A DNA stretch of 64,000 nucleotides from Mycobacterium botniense (lineage in GTDB: Bacteria; Actinomycetota; Actinomycetes; Mycobacteriales; Mycobacteriaceae): the NCBI RefSeq assembly GCF_010723305.1, contig NZ_BLKW01000002.1:992001-1056000 (forward strand), read 5' to 3'. The translations under genes were made by a program, and so were the position numbers. The first letter of the stretch is position 1, and each line of letters begins with the position of its first letter. The notes under the pieces were generated by a model. That model had not been told where the DNA came from, made no database searches, and saw nothing but the letters and a program-made list of their open reading frames with translations. Positions 38,258 to 47,505 of this stretch are shown here, one piece after another.

Positions 38258-39529
38258 ATGAAATATGTGCTGGCGAACTGGGGAACCCGCGGCGAAGTCG
38301 AACCCTTTGTCGCAGTCGCGCGGGAACTGCTGCGCCGCGGGCATGAGGTATGCCTGGCCGTCGCTCCTGAGATGGTCGATTTCGTCGAGGCGGCCGGGCC
38401 GGCGGCGGTCGCCTATGGCCCGGACTTGCAGACCATCCTCGACGCCCACCGCGACTACTGGACGTTATTTTTCCGCACCCCGTGGAAGATCCAGGAACTG
38501 AACAGGTTGCTGCATGAGGTGTCCGAGCCGCTCAGCCAGTCGCGAAAGAAGGTCACCGCGACGCTGACGTCGCTGGCTGACGGAGCCGACGTGCTTATCA
38601 CCGGCATGAATTTCGAGGACGCCGCCGCTAATGTCGCGGAGTATTGCGATATCCCGCTGGCCACGCTGCATCACTTCCCGCTGCGGGCCAACGGCAAGCT
38701 GCTGCCGTTCCTGCCCCCGCCGGTGGGCCGCTCCGCGATGACAGTGTTCGAGTGGCTGTCGTGGCACGGAACGAGGAGGCTCGAGGATGACGCCGAGCGC
38801 CGGGCATTCGGTTTGCCGGAGGCGACCGTCCCCTGGCCACGGCGGATCGCTGAACGTGGATCGCTGGAAATCCAGGCCTATGACGACGTGTGCTTTCCCG
38901 GACTGGCCGCCGAATGGGCCAAATGGAATGGCCAGCGGCCTTTTGTGGGTGCACTGACGATGGCATTGCCCACCGATGCCGATGAGGATGTCTTGTCGTG
39001 GATCGCCGCGGGCACACCGCCGATTTGCTTCGGCTTTGGTAGCGTATCGGTCGAATCCCCGGCCGACACGCTGGCCATGATCAGCACCGTCTGCGCGCAG
39101 CTGGGGGAACGCGCATTGGTGGGGGCCGCCGGGACTGATTTCGGCGATCTTCGCCGATTCGAGCACGTCAAGGTGGTGAGCGCACTCAATTACGCGGCGA
39201 TCTTTCCAGCCTGCCGCGCGGTGGTGCACCACGGCGGCTCCGGCACCACCAACGCGGGCCTGCGCGCCGGCATCCCCACCCTGATCCTGTGGACCTTGCC
39301 TGATCAGGCGCTGTGGGGAGCCGCGGTCAAACGGCTGCAGGTGGGCACCGCCCGGCGTTTTTCGGCCACCACCGAGAAAACGCTGGTCGCGGACCTGCGC
39401 AAGATATTGGCCCCGCCCTACCCCGCGCAGGCCCGCGCGATCGCCGCCCAGATGAGCAAACCCGCTGACAGCGTCGCCGCGGCCGCTGACCTGGTCGAAG
39501 ATTTCGCCCACCGCAAGCGTGCCGGCTGA
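38258..39529 (+). CDS. GT1-family glycosyltransferase GT-5 (Rtf/GPL type)
   Basis: A 423-residue GT-B enzyme starting MKYVLANWGTRGEVEP. Motifs are ICFGFGSVSVE, VVHHGGSGTTNAG and WTLPDQALWGAAVKRL, with the D-Q pair intact. It is diverged along its length from GT-1, GT-2 and GT-4 but shares the leader of GT-1. It heads a run of rightward genes with the nucleotide-sugar dehydrogenase and decarboxylase, so its donor might be the sugar those two enzymes make. Confidence 0.9.
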   Translation: MKYVLANWGTRGEVEPFVAVARELLRRGHEVCLAVAPEMVDFVEAAGPAAVAYGPDLQTILDAHRDYWTLFFRTPWKIQELNRLLHEVSEPLSQSRKKVTATLTSLADGADVLITGMNFEDAAANVAEYCDIPLATLHHFPLRANGKLLPFLPPPVGRSAMTVFEWLSWHGTRRLEDDAERRAFGLPEATVPWPRRIAERGSLEIQAYDDVCFPGLAAEWAKWNGQRPFVGALTMALPTDADEDVLSWIAAGTPPICFGFGSVSVESPADTLAMISTVCAQLGERALVGAAGTDFGDLRRFEHVKVVSALNYAAIFPACRAVVHHGGSGTTNAGLRAGIPTLILWTLPDQALWGAAVKRLQVGTARRFSATTEKTLVADLRKILAPPYPAQARAIAAQMSKPADSVAAAADLVEDFAHRKRAG

Positions 39530-39709
39530 CCGGCGACGGCGCACCCGGGTCACATCAGAACGACTGATCCAAGCGCGTGACCTGTTACGGCCAATTTCGG
39601 GTCGCTAGCCCAGCTAGTGGATTACACTTCCGGGCGGGCTGGACGGGGACGCGATCTCCGATTTTCGTTTTGCGGAACGCGCACGTCACCGGAAAGACTG
39701 AGGTCTGCG

Positions 39710-41092
39710 ATGCCTGAAGGCGTGTTCGGACGCAGCGACGCCGAGATCGACCTCTTGGTGCGCGGTATGCGGTCGGGGATCGCCGTGGTGGGCTTCGGCT
39801 ACATCGGCACCGTGATTGGCGCCGTGCTGGCCGATCGCGGCTGGCCCGTCACGGGGATCGACGTGCGACCCAGCGTTGTCGACGAGATCAACCTGGGCAA
39901 AACCACCGTGCCGGAACCCGGCCTTAACGAGCTGGTGTCCAACAACGTCCGAGTCGGCCGGCTGCGCGCCACGACCGATTTCGGCGCGCTGGCCGACAAC
40001 GATTTCGTCATCGTGACCGTCGGCACGCCGCTCGGCCCGGACTTCGAGCCTATTGTCGATGACATCAAGGCGGCGGCGTGGGCGGTGGGAAAGCATCTAC
40101 GGGCCGGCCACCTGGTCATCCTCAAGAGCACAGTGCCACCCGACACCACTGAAAAGCTGTTTCAGCCGATCGTCGAAGAGGCCTCGGGGCTGCGGGCCGG
40201 GGTCGACTTCGGGTTGGCGTTTTGCCCTGAGCGGCTCGCCGAGGGCCAAGCCATCCACGAACTGATGTCGATCCCCATCGTCATCGGCGCTGTCGATGAG
40301 CGCAGCGCTCGGGCCTGCGCCACCCTGTGGCGACACGCCCTGGGAGTGGAATCTATTGTCGTCGACGATCCGCGCACCGCCGAAATGGTCAAGCTTGCCG
40401 ACAACGTCTGGATCGACCTCAATATCGCGCTGGCCAACGAATTAGCCAAGATCTGCGACCGGCTCGGCATGGACGTGCTGCAGGTCATCGAGGCCGCGAA
40501 CACAATGCCGAAGGTCAACCAGAATGTCAACATCTTGCGGCCGAGTATGGGCGTGGGCGGCTCCTGCTTGACCAAGGATCCGTGGTTCGTCAACCACTTG
40601 GGCGACTCCCTCGGGTTGGATCTGGCAATTCCCCGGACGTCACGAACGGTCAACGACACGATGCCGGCCTACACCTACGGGCTGCTCACACAGATCCTCG
40701 CTGATCAGGGCAAAACGATCGCCACCAGCAGGATCGCGGTCTTGGGTATCGCGTTCAAAAACAACACCGGTGATTGCCGACTCACACCGACCAAACATGT
40801 CATCGCGTTGCTCGAGGAGTCCGGCTGCGCCCTGTCGGTCCATGATCCGTGGGTGGCGGCCGAGGAGGCCCTCACGGTGACGAAGATCCCCTTGACCGCA
40901 GACATCGAGTCAGCGGTCGAGGATGCCGATGCCCTGGTGGTCCTCGCGGGCCACCGACAGTTCCACCAGATCCCGCTGGCCCGGCTCGCGGATCTCGCAG
41001 CAGCCCGGTGCGTGTTCCTTGATGGCCGCAATAGCTTCGACCCGGCAGCTGTGCGCGCCGCCGGGTTCATCTACAAGGGCATCGGTCGATAG
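39710..41092 (+). CDS. UDP-glucose/UDP-ManNAc-type nucleotide-sugar dehydrogenase
   Basis: A 460-residue NAD-dependent enzyme with the three-domain UDPGDH layout. NAD binding is IAVVGFGYIGTVIGAVLA (near residue 24). The central domain has FCPERLAEGQA and MVKLADNVWIDLNIALANE. The catalytic Cys286 is in GVGGSCLTKDPW. The UDP-binding C-terminal domain has IAVLGIAFKNNTGDCRLTPT. The ATG at 39710 follows GAGG; an upstream in-frame ATG at 39617 adds an unlikely Arg-rich leader. The reaction oxidises a UDP-sugar C6 alcohol to a uronate. The following decarboxylase suggests UDP-glucose is the substrate and UDP-glucuronate the product. Confidence 0.88.
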   Translation: MPEGVFGRSDAEIDLLVRGMRSGIAVVGFGYIGTVIGAVLADRGWPVTGIDVRPSVVDEINLGKTTVPEPGLNELVSNNVRVGRLRATTDFGALADNDFVIVTVGTPLGPDFEPIVDDIKAAAWAVGKHLRAGHLVILKSTVPPDTTEKLFQPIVEEASGLRAGVDFGLAFCPERLAEGQAIHELMSIPIVIGAVDERSARACATLWRHALGVESIVVDDPRTAEMVKLADNVWIDLNIALANELAKICDRLGMDVLQVIEAANTMPKVNQNVNILRPSMGVGGSCLTKDPWFVNHLGDSLGLDLAIPRTSRTVNDTMPAYTYGLLTQILADQGKTIATSRIAVLGIAFKNNTGDCRLTPTKHVIALLEESGCALSVHDPWVAAEEALTVTKIPLTADIESAVEDADALVVLAGHRQFHQIPLARLADLAAARCVFLDGRNSFDPAAVRAAGFIYKGIGR

Positions 41093-41141
41093 CAGGCCGA
41101 CAGCCCACCGTCAACCGGCACGCAGAAGCGAAGGGGCGTTC

Positions 41142-42134
41142 ATGTCCGATGTCGTCGTCACAGGCGGCTACGGCTTCATCGGATCGCACTTGGTCACCGC
41201 GTTGCTGAACCGGGGAGACACGGTCACGGTTTTCGACCGCGCCAAGGACACTCGCGACAGCAGTATCGACTTCGACCAGCATGCCAACTTCCGGTTTGTG
41301 CGTGGCGATGTGACCGATCTGACCGCGCTCGAACAAGCCCTGACGCCCGGCGTCGAAACAGTCTTCCACCTAGCCGCAATCGTCGGTGTCGAAAACTATC
41401 TCAAAGATCCCCTCCGGGTTCTCGACGTCAACGTGACCGGCACCCGCAACGTCCTCGAGCTGAGCCGCCGACACGGGGCACGCGTGGTGTTCGCCAGCAC
41501 ATCTGAGGTGTTCGGGAAAAACCCGAACCCGCCATTTGCCGAAGACGACGACCGCGTCCTCGGGTCGACGAGGACCGCGCGGTGGAGTTACAGCACCAGC
41601 AAGGCCATGGCCGAGCATCTGGTTTTCGCGATGTACACGACCTATGCACTGCCGGTCACGGTGGTCCGGTACTTCAATGTCTACGGTCCACGGCAGAATC
41701 CGATATTCGTAATTTCACGGAGCATTCACCGAATCCTTAACGGCCGCAGGCCATTACTCTACGATTCAGGTCACCAGACCCGCTGTTTCACCTACGTCGA
41801 CGACGCCGTCGCGGGCACCTTGCTCGCTTCCGATAGCACTGCGGCGATCGGTGAGGCCTTCAATCTTGGGAGTATGACCGAGACGAGTGTGGCGGACGCG
41901 GTCGCTCTGGCGATCAAAATCGCGAATGTCGACTCGGTGTCGGGTCCCGACGTTGTTACCACCGCGGCGCGCTATGGGGACCGCTATGAGGACATCCCGC
42001 GACGTATCCCCGACTCGACCAAGGCGCAGCGGGAGCTCGGATGGCGGCTTCGAGTCGGCCTCGAGGAAGGGATTCGCCGCACGATCGACTGGGCGCGCGC
42101 CAACCCGTGGTACCTCGAAGAACCGACGAAGTGA
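41142..42134 (+). CDS. Probable UDP-glucuronate decarboxylase (UXS/ArnA-like SDR)
   Basis: A 330-residue extended short-chain dehydrogenase. NAD binding is VVVTGGYGFIGSHLV, and the catalytic Y150xxxK154 is in WSYSTSKAMAEH. The third catalytic position reads FASTSEVFG: Thr120-Ser121-Glu122 matches the T-S-E of UDP-xylose synthases and ArnA decarboxylase, where the Glu is needed for decarboxylation, and differs from the Ser-rich form of 4-epimerases. RYFNVYGPRQNP and TRCFTYVDDAV follow. With the dehydrogenase 50 bases upstream it would make UDP-xylose or a 4-keto pentose. A C4-epimerase role cannot be excluded. Confidence 0.75.
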   Translation: MSDVVVTGGYGFIGSHLVTALLNRGDTVTVFDRAKDTRDSSIDFDQHANFRFVRGDVTDLTALEQALTPGVETVFHLAAIVGVENYLKDPLRVLDVNVTGTRNVLELSRRHGARVVFASTSEVFGKNPNPPFAEDDDRVLGSTRTARWSYSTSKAMAEHLVFAMYTTYALPVTVVRYFNVYGPRQNPIFVISRSIHRILNGRRPLLYDSGHQTRCFTYVDDAVAGTLLASDSTAAIGEAFNLGSMTETSVADAVALAIKIANVDSVSGPDVVTTAARYGDRYEDIPRRIPDSTKAQRELGWRLRVGLEEGIRRTIDWARANPWYLEEPTK

Positions 42135-42150
42135 AAAGTGTTGATCAGCA

Positions 42151-42375
42151 ATGAAATTCGCGTTGGCATGCTATGGAACCCGTGGTGATGTCGAGCCCGG
42201 TGCCGCGCTCGGCCGTGAACTGCTGCGCAGGCGGCATGAGGTGCACAAAATCCTGGACCCGTCCTACCTCACCCGGGCCCGCGAGTTCGCGTCCCGGATG
42301 ACCACAGCCGCCGACAGCGTCGCGATGGCTGCTGACCTGGTGGAAGACTTCGCCCGCCGGCGGCGTTTCGGCTGA
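42151..42375 (+). pseudogene. GT1 glycosyltransferase with its middle deleted, frame kept
   Basis: A 74-codon frame. Its first 32 residues ([27 protein letters not shown]) are the N-terminus of the local GT1 family, and its last 41 ([30 protein letters not shown]) are the family's C-terminus. About 350 codons between are missing, including the whole donor site. The junction keeps the reading frame and a start is present, so a peptide may still be made, but it cannot be an active glycosyltransferase. It is the sixth GT1 copy in this region. Confidence 0.85.
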
Positions 42376-42435
42376 TCGGCCACACCCGGGCCGGTCGGAT
42401 GCCGCCGCCGACCAGGGCCTGGTGCGGGTGAATCC

Positions 42436-44019
42436 TTAGAGCTGCCCGGTATCGGCGTCTTTCATGGCTTTCTGCGCGTGCGCCACCTGCTCTGCGGTGT
42501 AGCCGATCAACAACGCCACCCCGCCGAGCAGCATGACGACCGCCGCGAGCCACTGCAGTCCGTAGGTGTAGCCATGGTCAAGTGCCAACCGCTGCGCGGC
42601 ATTCATGGCTTTCACCGGCCCGTTGATGCCGCCCAAGTGCCGTGTGTGCGCTGTGATGACCGCCTGGATGACCACCAGCACCAGCGGCCCGCCGAGGCTT
42701 TGCAGCATCACCGCAACCGCCGAGGCGGGCCCGATGCGGTCGACGCCGACACTGGCGATCAACGACAGCCCGAGCGGGACGCTGATCATGCCCAGACCCA
42801 CTGCGCCGACGGCGACCGGCAGCACCAGGTTCGGGAAGTAGGGCATACCGGAGTTGAGCCGCGAACCGCACAGCAACGCCCCCAGCACCACGATGCTGCT
42901 GGCGATCACCAGCACCCGCGGGGAAAACCACACCACCAACCGTGACGCCACGGCGACCCCGACCGCCAGCGCGATGGCGAACGGCACGAAACCGATCGCT
43001 GTGTGCAGCGGGGTATAACCCATGATGTTCTGCACATACAGGGCGACCAGCACGGTCAGGGTGAAATTCACCCCGCGGGACAAGAACATGGCCGCAAAGG
43101 TGGCCACCCGGTTGCGGTCACTGAACAGGCTGAACGGCACGACGGGGTTCTCGGCTGTGCGCTCGACCACGGCGAACGCCACGCACGCGGCCAGGGCCAC
43201 CAGGCCTGAACCGAGTGTGGGAGCCGACAGCCAGCCCTTCTCCGGGCCTACCGATAAGCTGAACACCGCCGCAATACAGATCACCGTGGCCACGACCGCC
43301 CCGGTGGCGTCGAGCTTCATCCGCTGCTGCTTCTGGGTCTCTCGCAGGCTGACGCGGGCCAAATAGAGCACCAGCAGCCCCATCGGCACGTTCACCAAAA
43401 ACGCCAGGCGCCATGACACATCCGTGACCGCCCCACCCACGACCAAGCCCACCACCGCGCCGATACCGCCCATCGCGCCGAACACCGCCGTCGCCGCATT
43501 GCGTTCGGGTCCCTTCGGGAGATTCGTCGCCACCAGCGCGATACAGGTCGGTCCGATGATCGCAGCTGCCATGCCGTGCAGCAGCCGCGCTAAAACCAGG
43601 GTCGCCCCGTCCCAGGCGATTCCGCATATGACCGAGGCGAAGGTGAAAAGCGCGACACCGGCGATGAAGGCGCGCTTGCGGCCGATGGTGTCGCCGAGGC
43701 GGCCGCCCAGCAGGATCAGACCACCAAAGGTCAGCACATACGCGGTGATCACCCAGCTGCGCCCGGCATCCGAGAGGCCTAGCTCGTTTTGGATCTTCGG
43801 AAGCGCCAAAACTGCGACGGGGCCATCCATCGACGCCATGAGCTGGATGCCGCCAATCGTGACGGCGACACCGACGAACCGGCGAGACAGCGCCCAAGCC
43901 GGCAGATGCCGTCTCGACCGGCGCAACGTGGCCGAGTCGGCGGGTATCGGGGCCGCTGAGTCCGTCTGCCGTGTCGTCTTGCGAGCTAACGACTGCTCTG
44001 CGTCGTCGAGAGCCGCCAT
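42436..44019 (-). CDS. MFS transporter, DHA2 (EmrB/QacA) family
   Basis: A 527-residue, 14-helix proton-coupled exporter. Motif A is GGRLGDTIGRKRAF after the second helix, the motif C region has GAMGGIGAVVGLVVGGAVTD, and SMDGPVAVLALPKIQNEL opens the first periplasmic loop. An N-terminal tail of about 45 residues is cytosolic. The family exports drugs and other hydrophobic compounds. It is divergent from fadE35 and marks the border between the variable island and the conserved mycolate genes. Whether it exports a product of the island is open. Confidence 0.88.
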   Translation of the reverse strand: MAALDDAEQSLARKTTRQTDSAAPIPADSATLRRSRRHLPAWALSRRFVGVAVTIGGIQLMASMDGPVAVLALPKIQNELGLSDAGRSWVITAYVLTFGGLILLGGRLGDTIGRKRAFIAGVALFTFASVICGIAWDGATLVLARLLHGMAAAIIGPTCIALVATNLPKGPERNAATAVFGAMGGIGAVVGLVVGGAVTDVSWRLAFLVNVPMGLLVLYLARVSLRETQKQQRMKLDATGAVVATVICIAAVFSLSVGPEKGWLSAPTLGSGLVALAACVAFAVVERTAENPVVPFSLFSDRNRVATFAAMFLSRGVNFTLTVLVALYVQNIMGYTPLHTAIGFVPFAIALAVGVAVASRLVVWFSPRVLVIASSIVVLGALLCGSRLNSGMPYFPNLVLPVAVGAVGLGMISVPLGLSLIASVGVDRIGPASAVAVMLQSLGGPLVLVVIQAVITAHTRHLGGINGPVKAMNAAQRLALDHGYTYGLQWLAAVVMLLGGVALLIGYTAEQVAHAQKAMKDADTGQL

Positions 44020-44162
44020 AGCGGCTGACCCTACAGCAAACGTGCGCCGGGCGGTCGCCGGTCCCCGCCGAATACCGGCACGGGGCTATCCGCGCCCATG
44101 AGCGCGCCCGAGACGTTACGGCTGCGCTTCACCTGACGGTGCACGTGTAATACGGTCGCGCC

Positions 44163-45938
44163 ATGAGTGACTATGAGGTCGAGGCGGTGGATCGGCTGCC
44201 CTTCAGCACTGCGGAAAAAGCCGCGCGTTACCGCACCGAGAACTATCAGGGAGCGGTGGGGCTCAACTGGTATAACACCGATCCCACCTTGCAATTCATG
44301 ATGGCCTATTATCTGCGGCCCGACGAGTTGGCATTCGCCGAGCCGCATCTGACGCGCATCGGCGAGCTCATGGGTGGACCGGTGGCGCGGTGGGCTGAGG
44401 AGACCGACCGGAACCCGCCGCGGCTGGAGCGCTACGACCGTTGGGGACATGACATCAGCCGGGTGGTGATGCCGCCGTCGTTCATCGAGTCCAAGCGTGC
44501 GGTGCTGGACGCCCAGAAGACCCTGCGTGACGCGGCCCGGCGCGCCGGGATGAACCCGGCAGTGCCGTTGTTCGCGTCCAACTATTTACTCGACCAGGCC
44601 GACATCGGGATGGGCTGTGCGCTGGGCACCGGCGGCACTATGGTCAAGTCGCTGGTGGCGGCCTACGCGCCGGCGGATGTCCGGGAGTATGTGCTGGCCA
44701 AATTCGCGTCCGGGGAATGGGACGGTGAGACCGCGCAGCTGCTCACCGAACGCACCGGCGGCTCCGATCTGGCCGCGCTGGAGACGACCGCGACGCGCTG
44801 CGGGGACGCTTGGCTGCTCAACGGCTTCAAGTGGTTCGCCTCCAACTGCAACGGCCAGGTCTTCGTTGTGCTGGCCAAGCCGGTGGGCGCCCCGGACTCC
44901 ACCCGCGGTGTAGCCACGTTCCTTGTGTTGCGGACGCGCCGCGACGGTTCGGCCAATGGTGTGCGGATCCGGCGCCTCAAGGACAAGCTGGGCACCCGCT
45001 CGGTCGCTTCCGGAGAGGTGGAATTCGTTGATGCCGAAGCCTTTCTGCTTTCCGGGGAGCCGAGCGGCGACGCCGGCCCGGCTGACGGTAAAGGGCTCGG
45101 CCGCATGATGGAGCTGACCAACGCCGCTCGGCTGGGTATCGCACTGTTCGCCCTCGGCAACGCGCGCCGTGCCCTGGTGGAGTCGTTGTGCTACGCGTGG
45201 GCGCGGCGGGCATTCGGTGAGCCGCTCCTCGACAAACCGCTGATGCGACGCAAGCTGGCTGAGATGATCGTGGACGTTGAAGCCGCGCAGGCTATGGTTT
45301 TCGACGGGATCGGATTCGCTAACCATCAGCAGCCCAAGGTTATTCGCCAGCGTATCGCGGTCCCGGTCACCAAGCTGAAGGTGTGCCGGCTCGGTATCAC
45401 CATGGCGTCGGATGCGATCGAAATCCACGGCGGCAACGGCTATATCGAAAACTGGCCGGTGGCGAGGATTTTGCGTGACGCCCAGGTGAACACCATCTGG
45501 GAGGGCCCCGACAACATTCTCTGTCTGGACGTGCGGCGGGGCATCGAGCAAGCCCACGCCCACGAGTCGCTGCTGGCGCGGATGCACGACGCGGTGTCGG
45601 TGTCCGACGACGACGATACGACGCGGCTGGTCGCAGACCGCGTCGCGGATCTGGACGCGGCGATCACCGCGTGGAGCAAACTCGAGCGCGGCGTGGCTGA
45701 AGCGCGGCTGTTTCCGCTCACGCAGTTCATGGGCGACGTGTACGCGGCCGCTCTGCTCGTCGAGCAGGCCGCCTGGGAGCGGGCCAGCCGACACGCTGAG
45801 CGCAAAGCACTGGTCGCCAGGCTGTACGCCCAGCGTTACCTCGCCGAGCGGGGCCGGCTTCGTGGTATCGACGCGGAAAGCGACGAAGCGCTGGAACGTT
45901 TCGGCGAGCTGGTGGACGGCGCTCTGAGGATGCAGTGA
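44163..45938 (+). CDS. fadE35: Acyl-CoA dehydrogenase FadE35
   Basis: A 591-residue FAD enzyme, about the size of M. tuberculosis FadE35 (Rv3797). The FAD/substrate motifs are LLTERTGGSDLAALETTATR and WLLNGFKWFASN. The helical C-terminal domain has RRAFGEPLLDKPLMRRKLAEM and the IHGGNGYIENWPVARILRDA motif. The long N-terminal part is typical of AidB-like acyl-CoA dehydrogenases, some of which do not act on ordinary fatty acyl-CoA. The position next to accD4-pks13-fadD32, convergent with accD4, is as in M. tuberculosis. The precise reaction is not established. Confidence 0.9.
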   Translation: MSDYEVEAVDRLPFSTAEKAARYRTENYQGAVGLNWYNTDPTLQFMMAYYLRPDELAFAEPHLTRIGELMGGPVARWAEETDRNPPRLERYDRWGHDISRVVMPPSFIESKRAVLDAQKTLRDAARRAGMNPAVPLFASNYLLDQADIGMGCALGTGGTMVKSLVAAYAPADVREYVLAKFASGEWDGETAQLLTERTGGSDLAALETTATRCGDAWLLNGFKWFASNCNGQVFVVLAKPVGAPDSTRGVATFLVLRTRRDGSANGVRIRRLKDKLGTRSVASGEVEFVDAEAFLLSGEPSGDAGPADGKGLGRMMELTNAARLGIALFALGNARRALVESLCYAWARRAFGEPLLDKPLMRRKLAEMIVDVEAAQAMVFDGIGFANHQQPKVIRQRIAVPVTKLKVCRLGITMASDAIEIHGGNGYIENWPVARILRDAQVNTIWEGPDNILCLDVRRGIEQAHAHESLLARMHDAVSVSDDDDTTRLVADRVADLDAAITAWSKLERGVAEARLFPLTQFMGDVYAAALLVEQAAWERASRHAERKALVARLYAQRYLAERGRLRGIDAESDEALERFGELVDGALRMQ

Positions 45939-45954
45939 GAGCAGCCGCCCGCCG

Positions 45955-47505
45955 TTAAATGGGGATCAGCGCGTGCTTGCGCTGCACGTGCTGAACCTGC
46001 TTGTCACGTAACAGGTGTAGCGCCTTGCGCAGCAGCAGCCTGGTCTGGTGCGGTTCGATCACCGCGTCGATAAACCCGCGTTCCGCGGCGATCCACGGGG
46101 TCGCCATGTTGAGGTTGTAGTTCTCGATGAAGCTCTTCTTGATCGCCTGTGCCTCAGGGGTGGTCGGATCCGGGAACCGCTTCATCAACAGCTGCGCCGC
46201 GCCCTCGGCGCCGATGACGGCGATCCGCGCGGTGGGCCACGCGAAGTTCAAGTCCGCGGTCAACTGTTTCGACCCCATCACCGCATAGGCCCCTCCGTAG
46301 GACTTGCGCACCGTGATGGTCACCTTCGGCACATCGGCTTCCACCACCGCGTACAGGAACCGGCCGCCGCGTTTGATGATGCCGTTCTTCTCCTGCTCGA
46401 CCCCCGGCAGGAAACCCGGGGTGTCGACGACGAAAATCAGGGGCAGGTTCATCGTGTCGCAGAACCGGATGAACCGTGCCGCCTTGTCTGAGGCCTCGTT
46501 GTCGATCGAGCCGGACAACACCATCGGCTGGTTGGCGACCACACCGACCGGATGCCCGTCGACCCTGGCGAAACCGGTGATGATGGCCTGCCCGGCCTGC
46601 GCGCCGACGTCGAGGAAGTCGCCGTCGTCGAAGATCCGCAGCAAGATCTCGTGCATGTCGTAGGCCGCGTTGTCGTTATCGGGAACGATCGAGTCCAGCT
46701 CAAGGTCATGCGGGGTGATCTCCGGCTCCAGGCCGGGATTGACGATCGGCGGCCTGTCGAAGCAGTTCGACGGCAAGAACGACAGAAAGTCGCGCACATA
46801 CTGAAACGCTTCAGCCTCGGAGTTCACGACCTGGTGGATGTTGCCGTAGCGGGCTTGGGCGTCGGCACCGCCGAGCTCGTCGAGGGTCACATCCTCGCCG
46901 GTGACTTCCTTGATCACGTCGGGCCCGGTGACGAACATGTAGCCCTGGTCGCGCACCGCGACGATGAGATCGTCCTGGATCGGTGAATATACCGCTCCCC
47001 CAGCGCATTTACCGAGAATCAGTGAAATCTGCGGGGCTAGACCGGTCAGCCGTTCATGGCGGGCGCCGAGCTCGGCGTACCATGCCAGGGAGGTCACCGC
47101 ATCCTGGATCCGGGCCCCGCCGGAGTCGTTGATCCCGATGATCGGGCAGGCCACCTTCGCGCACCATTCCATCAGGTGAGCAACCTTGCGGCCGAACATT
47201 TCTCCGACTGTGCCGCCGAACACGGTCTGGTCGTGGGAGAACACCCCCACCGGGCGGCCGTCGATCCTGCCGTGGCCAGTGACCACACCGTCACCGTAGA
47301 GCGCGTTGGGATCGCCCGGGGTGCGGCACAGCGCGCCGATCTCCAGAAAACTGCCCGGGTCCAGCAGAGCGTGGATACGGTCGCGTGCGCTTGGGATACC
47401 TTTCTTCGCGCGCTTGGCCGCGGCCTTCTCGCCGCCGGGTTCTTTGGCCAGTTCCAGTTTTTCGCGGAGTTCGGCCAGCAGCTGCGCGGTGGTCTTCGTA
47501 CTCAC
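45955..47505 (-). CDS. accD4: Acyl-CoA carboxylase beta subunit AccD4
   Basis: A 516-residue carboxyltransferase subunit with the two crotonase-like halves. The N half has [17 protein letters not shown] and [15 protein letters not shown]. The C half has [20 protein letters not shown] and [12 protein letters not shown]. With an AccA3 alpha subunit it carboxylates long-chain (C24-C26) acyl-CoA to give the extender that Pks13 condenses in mycolic acid synthesis. Its start overlaps the pks13 stop (ATGA), so it is the last gene of the fadD32-pks13-accD4 operon. Confidence 0.95.
   Translation of the reverse strand: MSTKTTAQLLAELREKLELAKEPGGEKAAAKRAKKGIPSARDRIHALLDPGSFLEIGALCRTPGDPNALYGDGVVTGHGRIDGRPVGVFSHDQTVFGGTVGEMFGRKVAHLMEWCAKVACPIIGINDSGGARIQDAVTSLAWYAELGARHERLTGLAPQISLILGKCAGGAVYSPIQDDLIVAVRDQGYMFVTGPDVIKEVTGEDVTLDELGGADAQARYGNIHQVVNSEAEAFQYVRDFLSFLPSNCFDRPPIVNPGLEPEITPHDLELDSIVPDNDNAAYDMHEILLRIFDDGDFLDVGAQAGQAIITGFARVDGHPVGVVANQPMVLSGSIDNEASDKAARFIRFCDTMNLPLIFVVDTPGFLPGVEQEKNGIIKRGGRFLYAVVEADVPKVTITVRKSYGGAYAVMGSKQLTADLNFAWPTARIAVIGAEGAAQLLMKRFPDPTTPEAQAIKKSFIENYNLNMATPWIAAERGFIDAVIEPHQTRLLLRKALHLLRDKQVQHVQRKHALIPI

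Noticed and set aside
44586..45794. 402-codon minus-strand frame within fadE35
   Set aside because: Antisense shadow of a clear acyl-CoA dehydrogenase gene.
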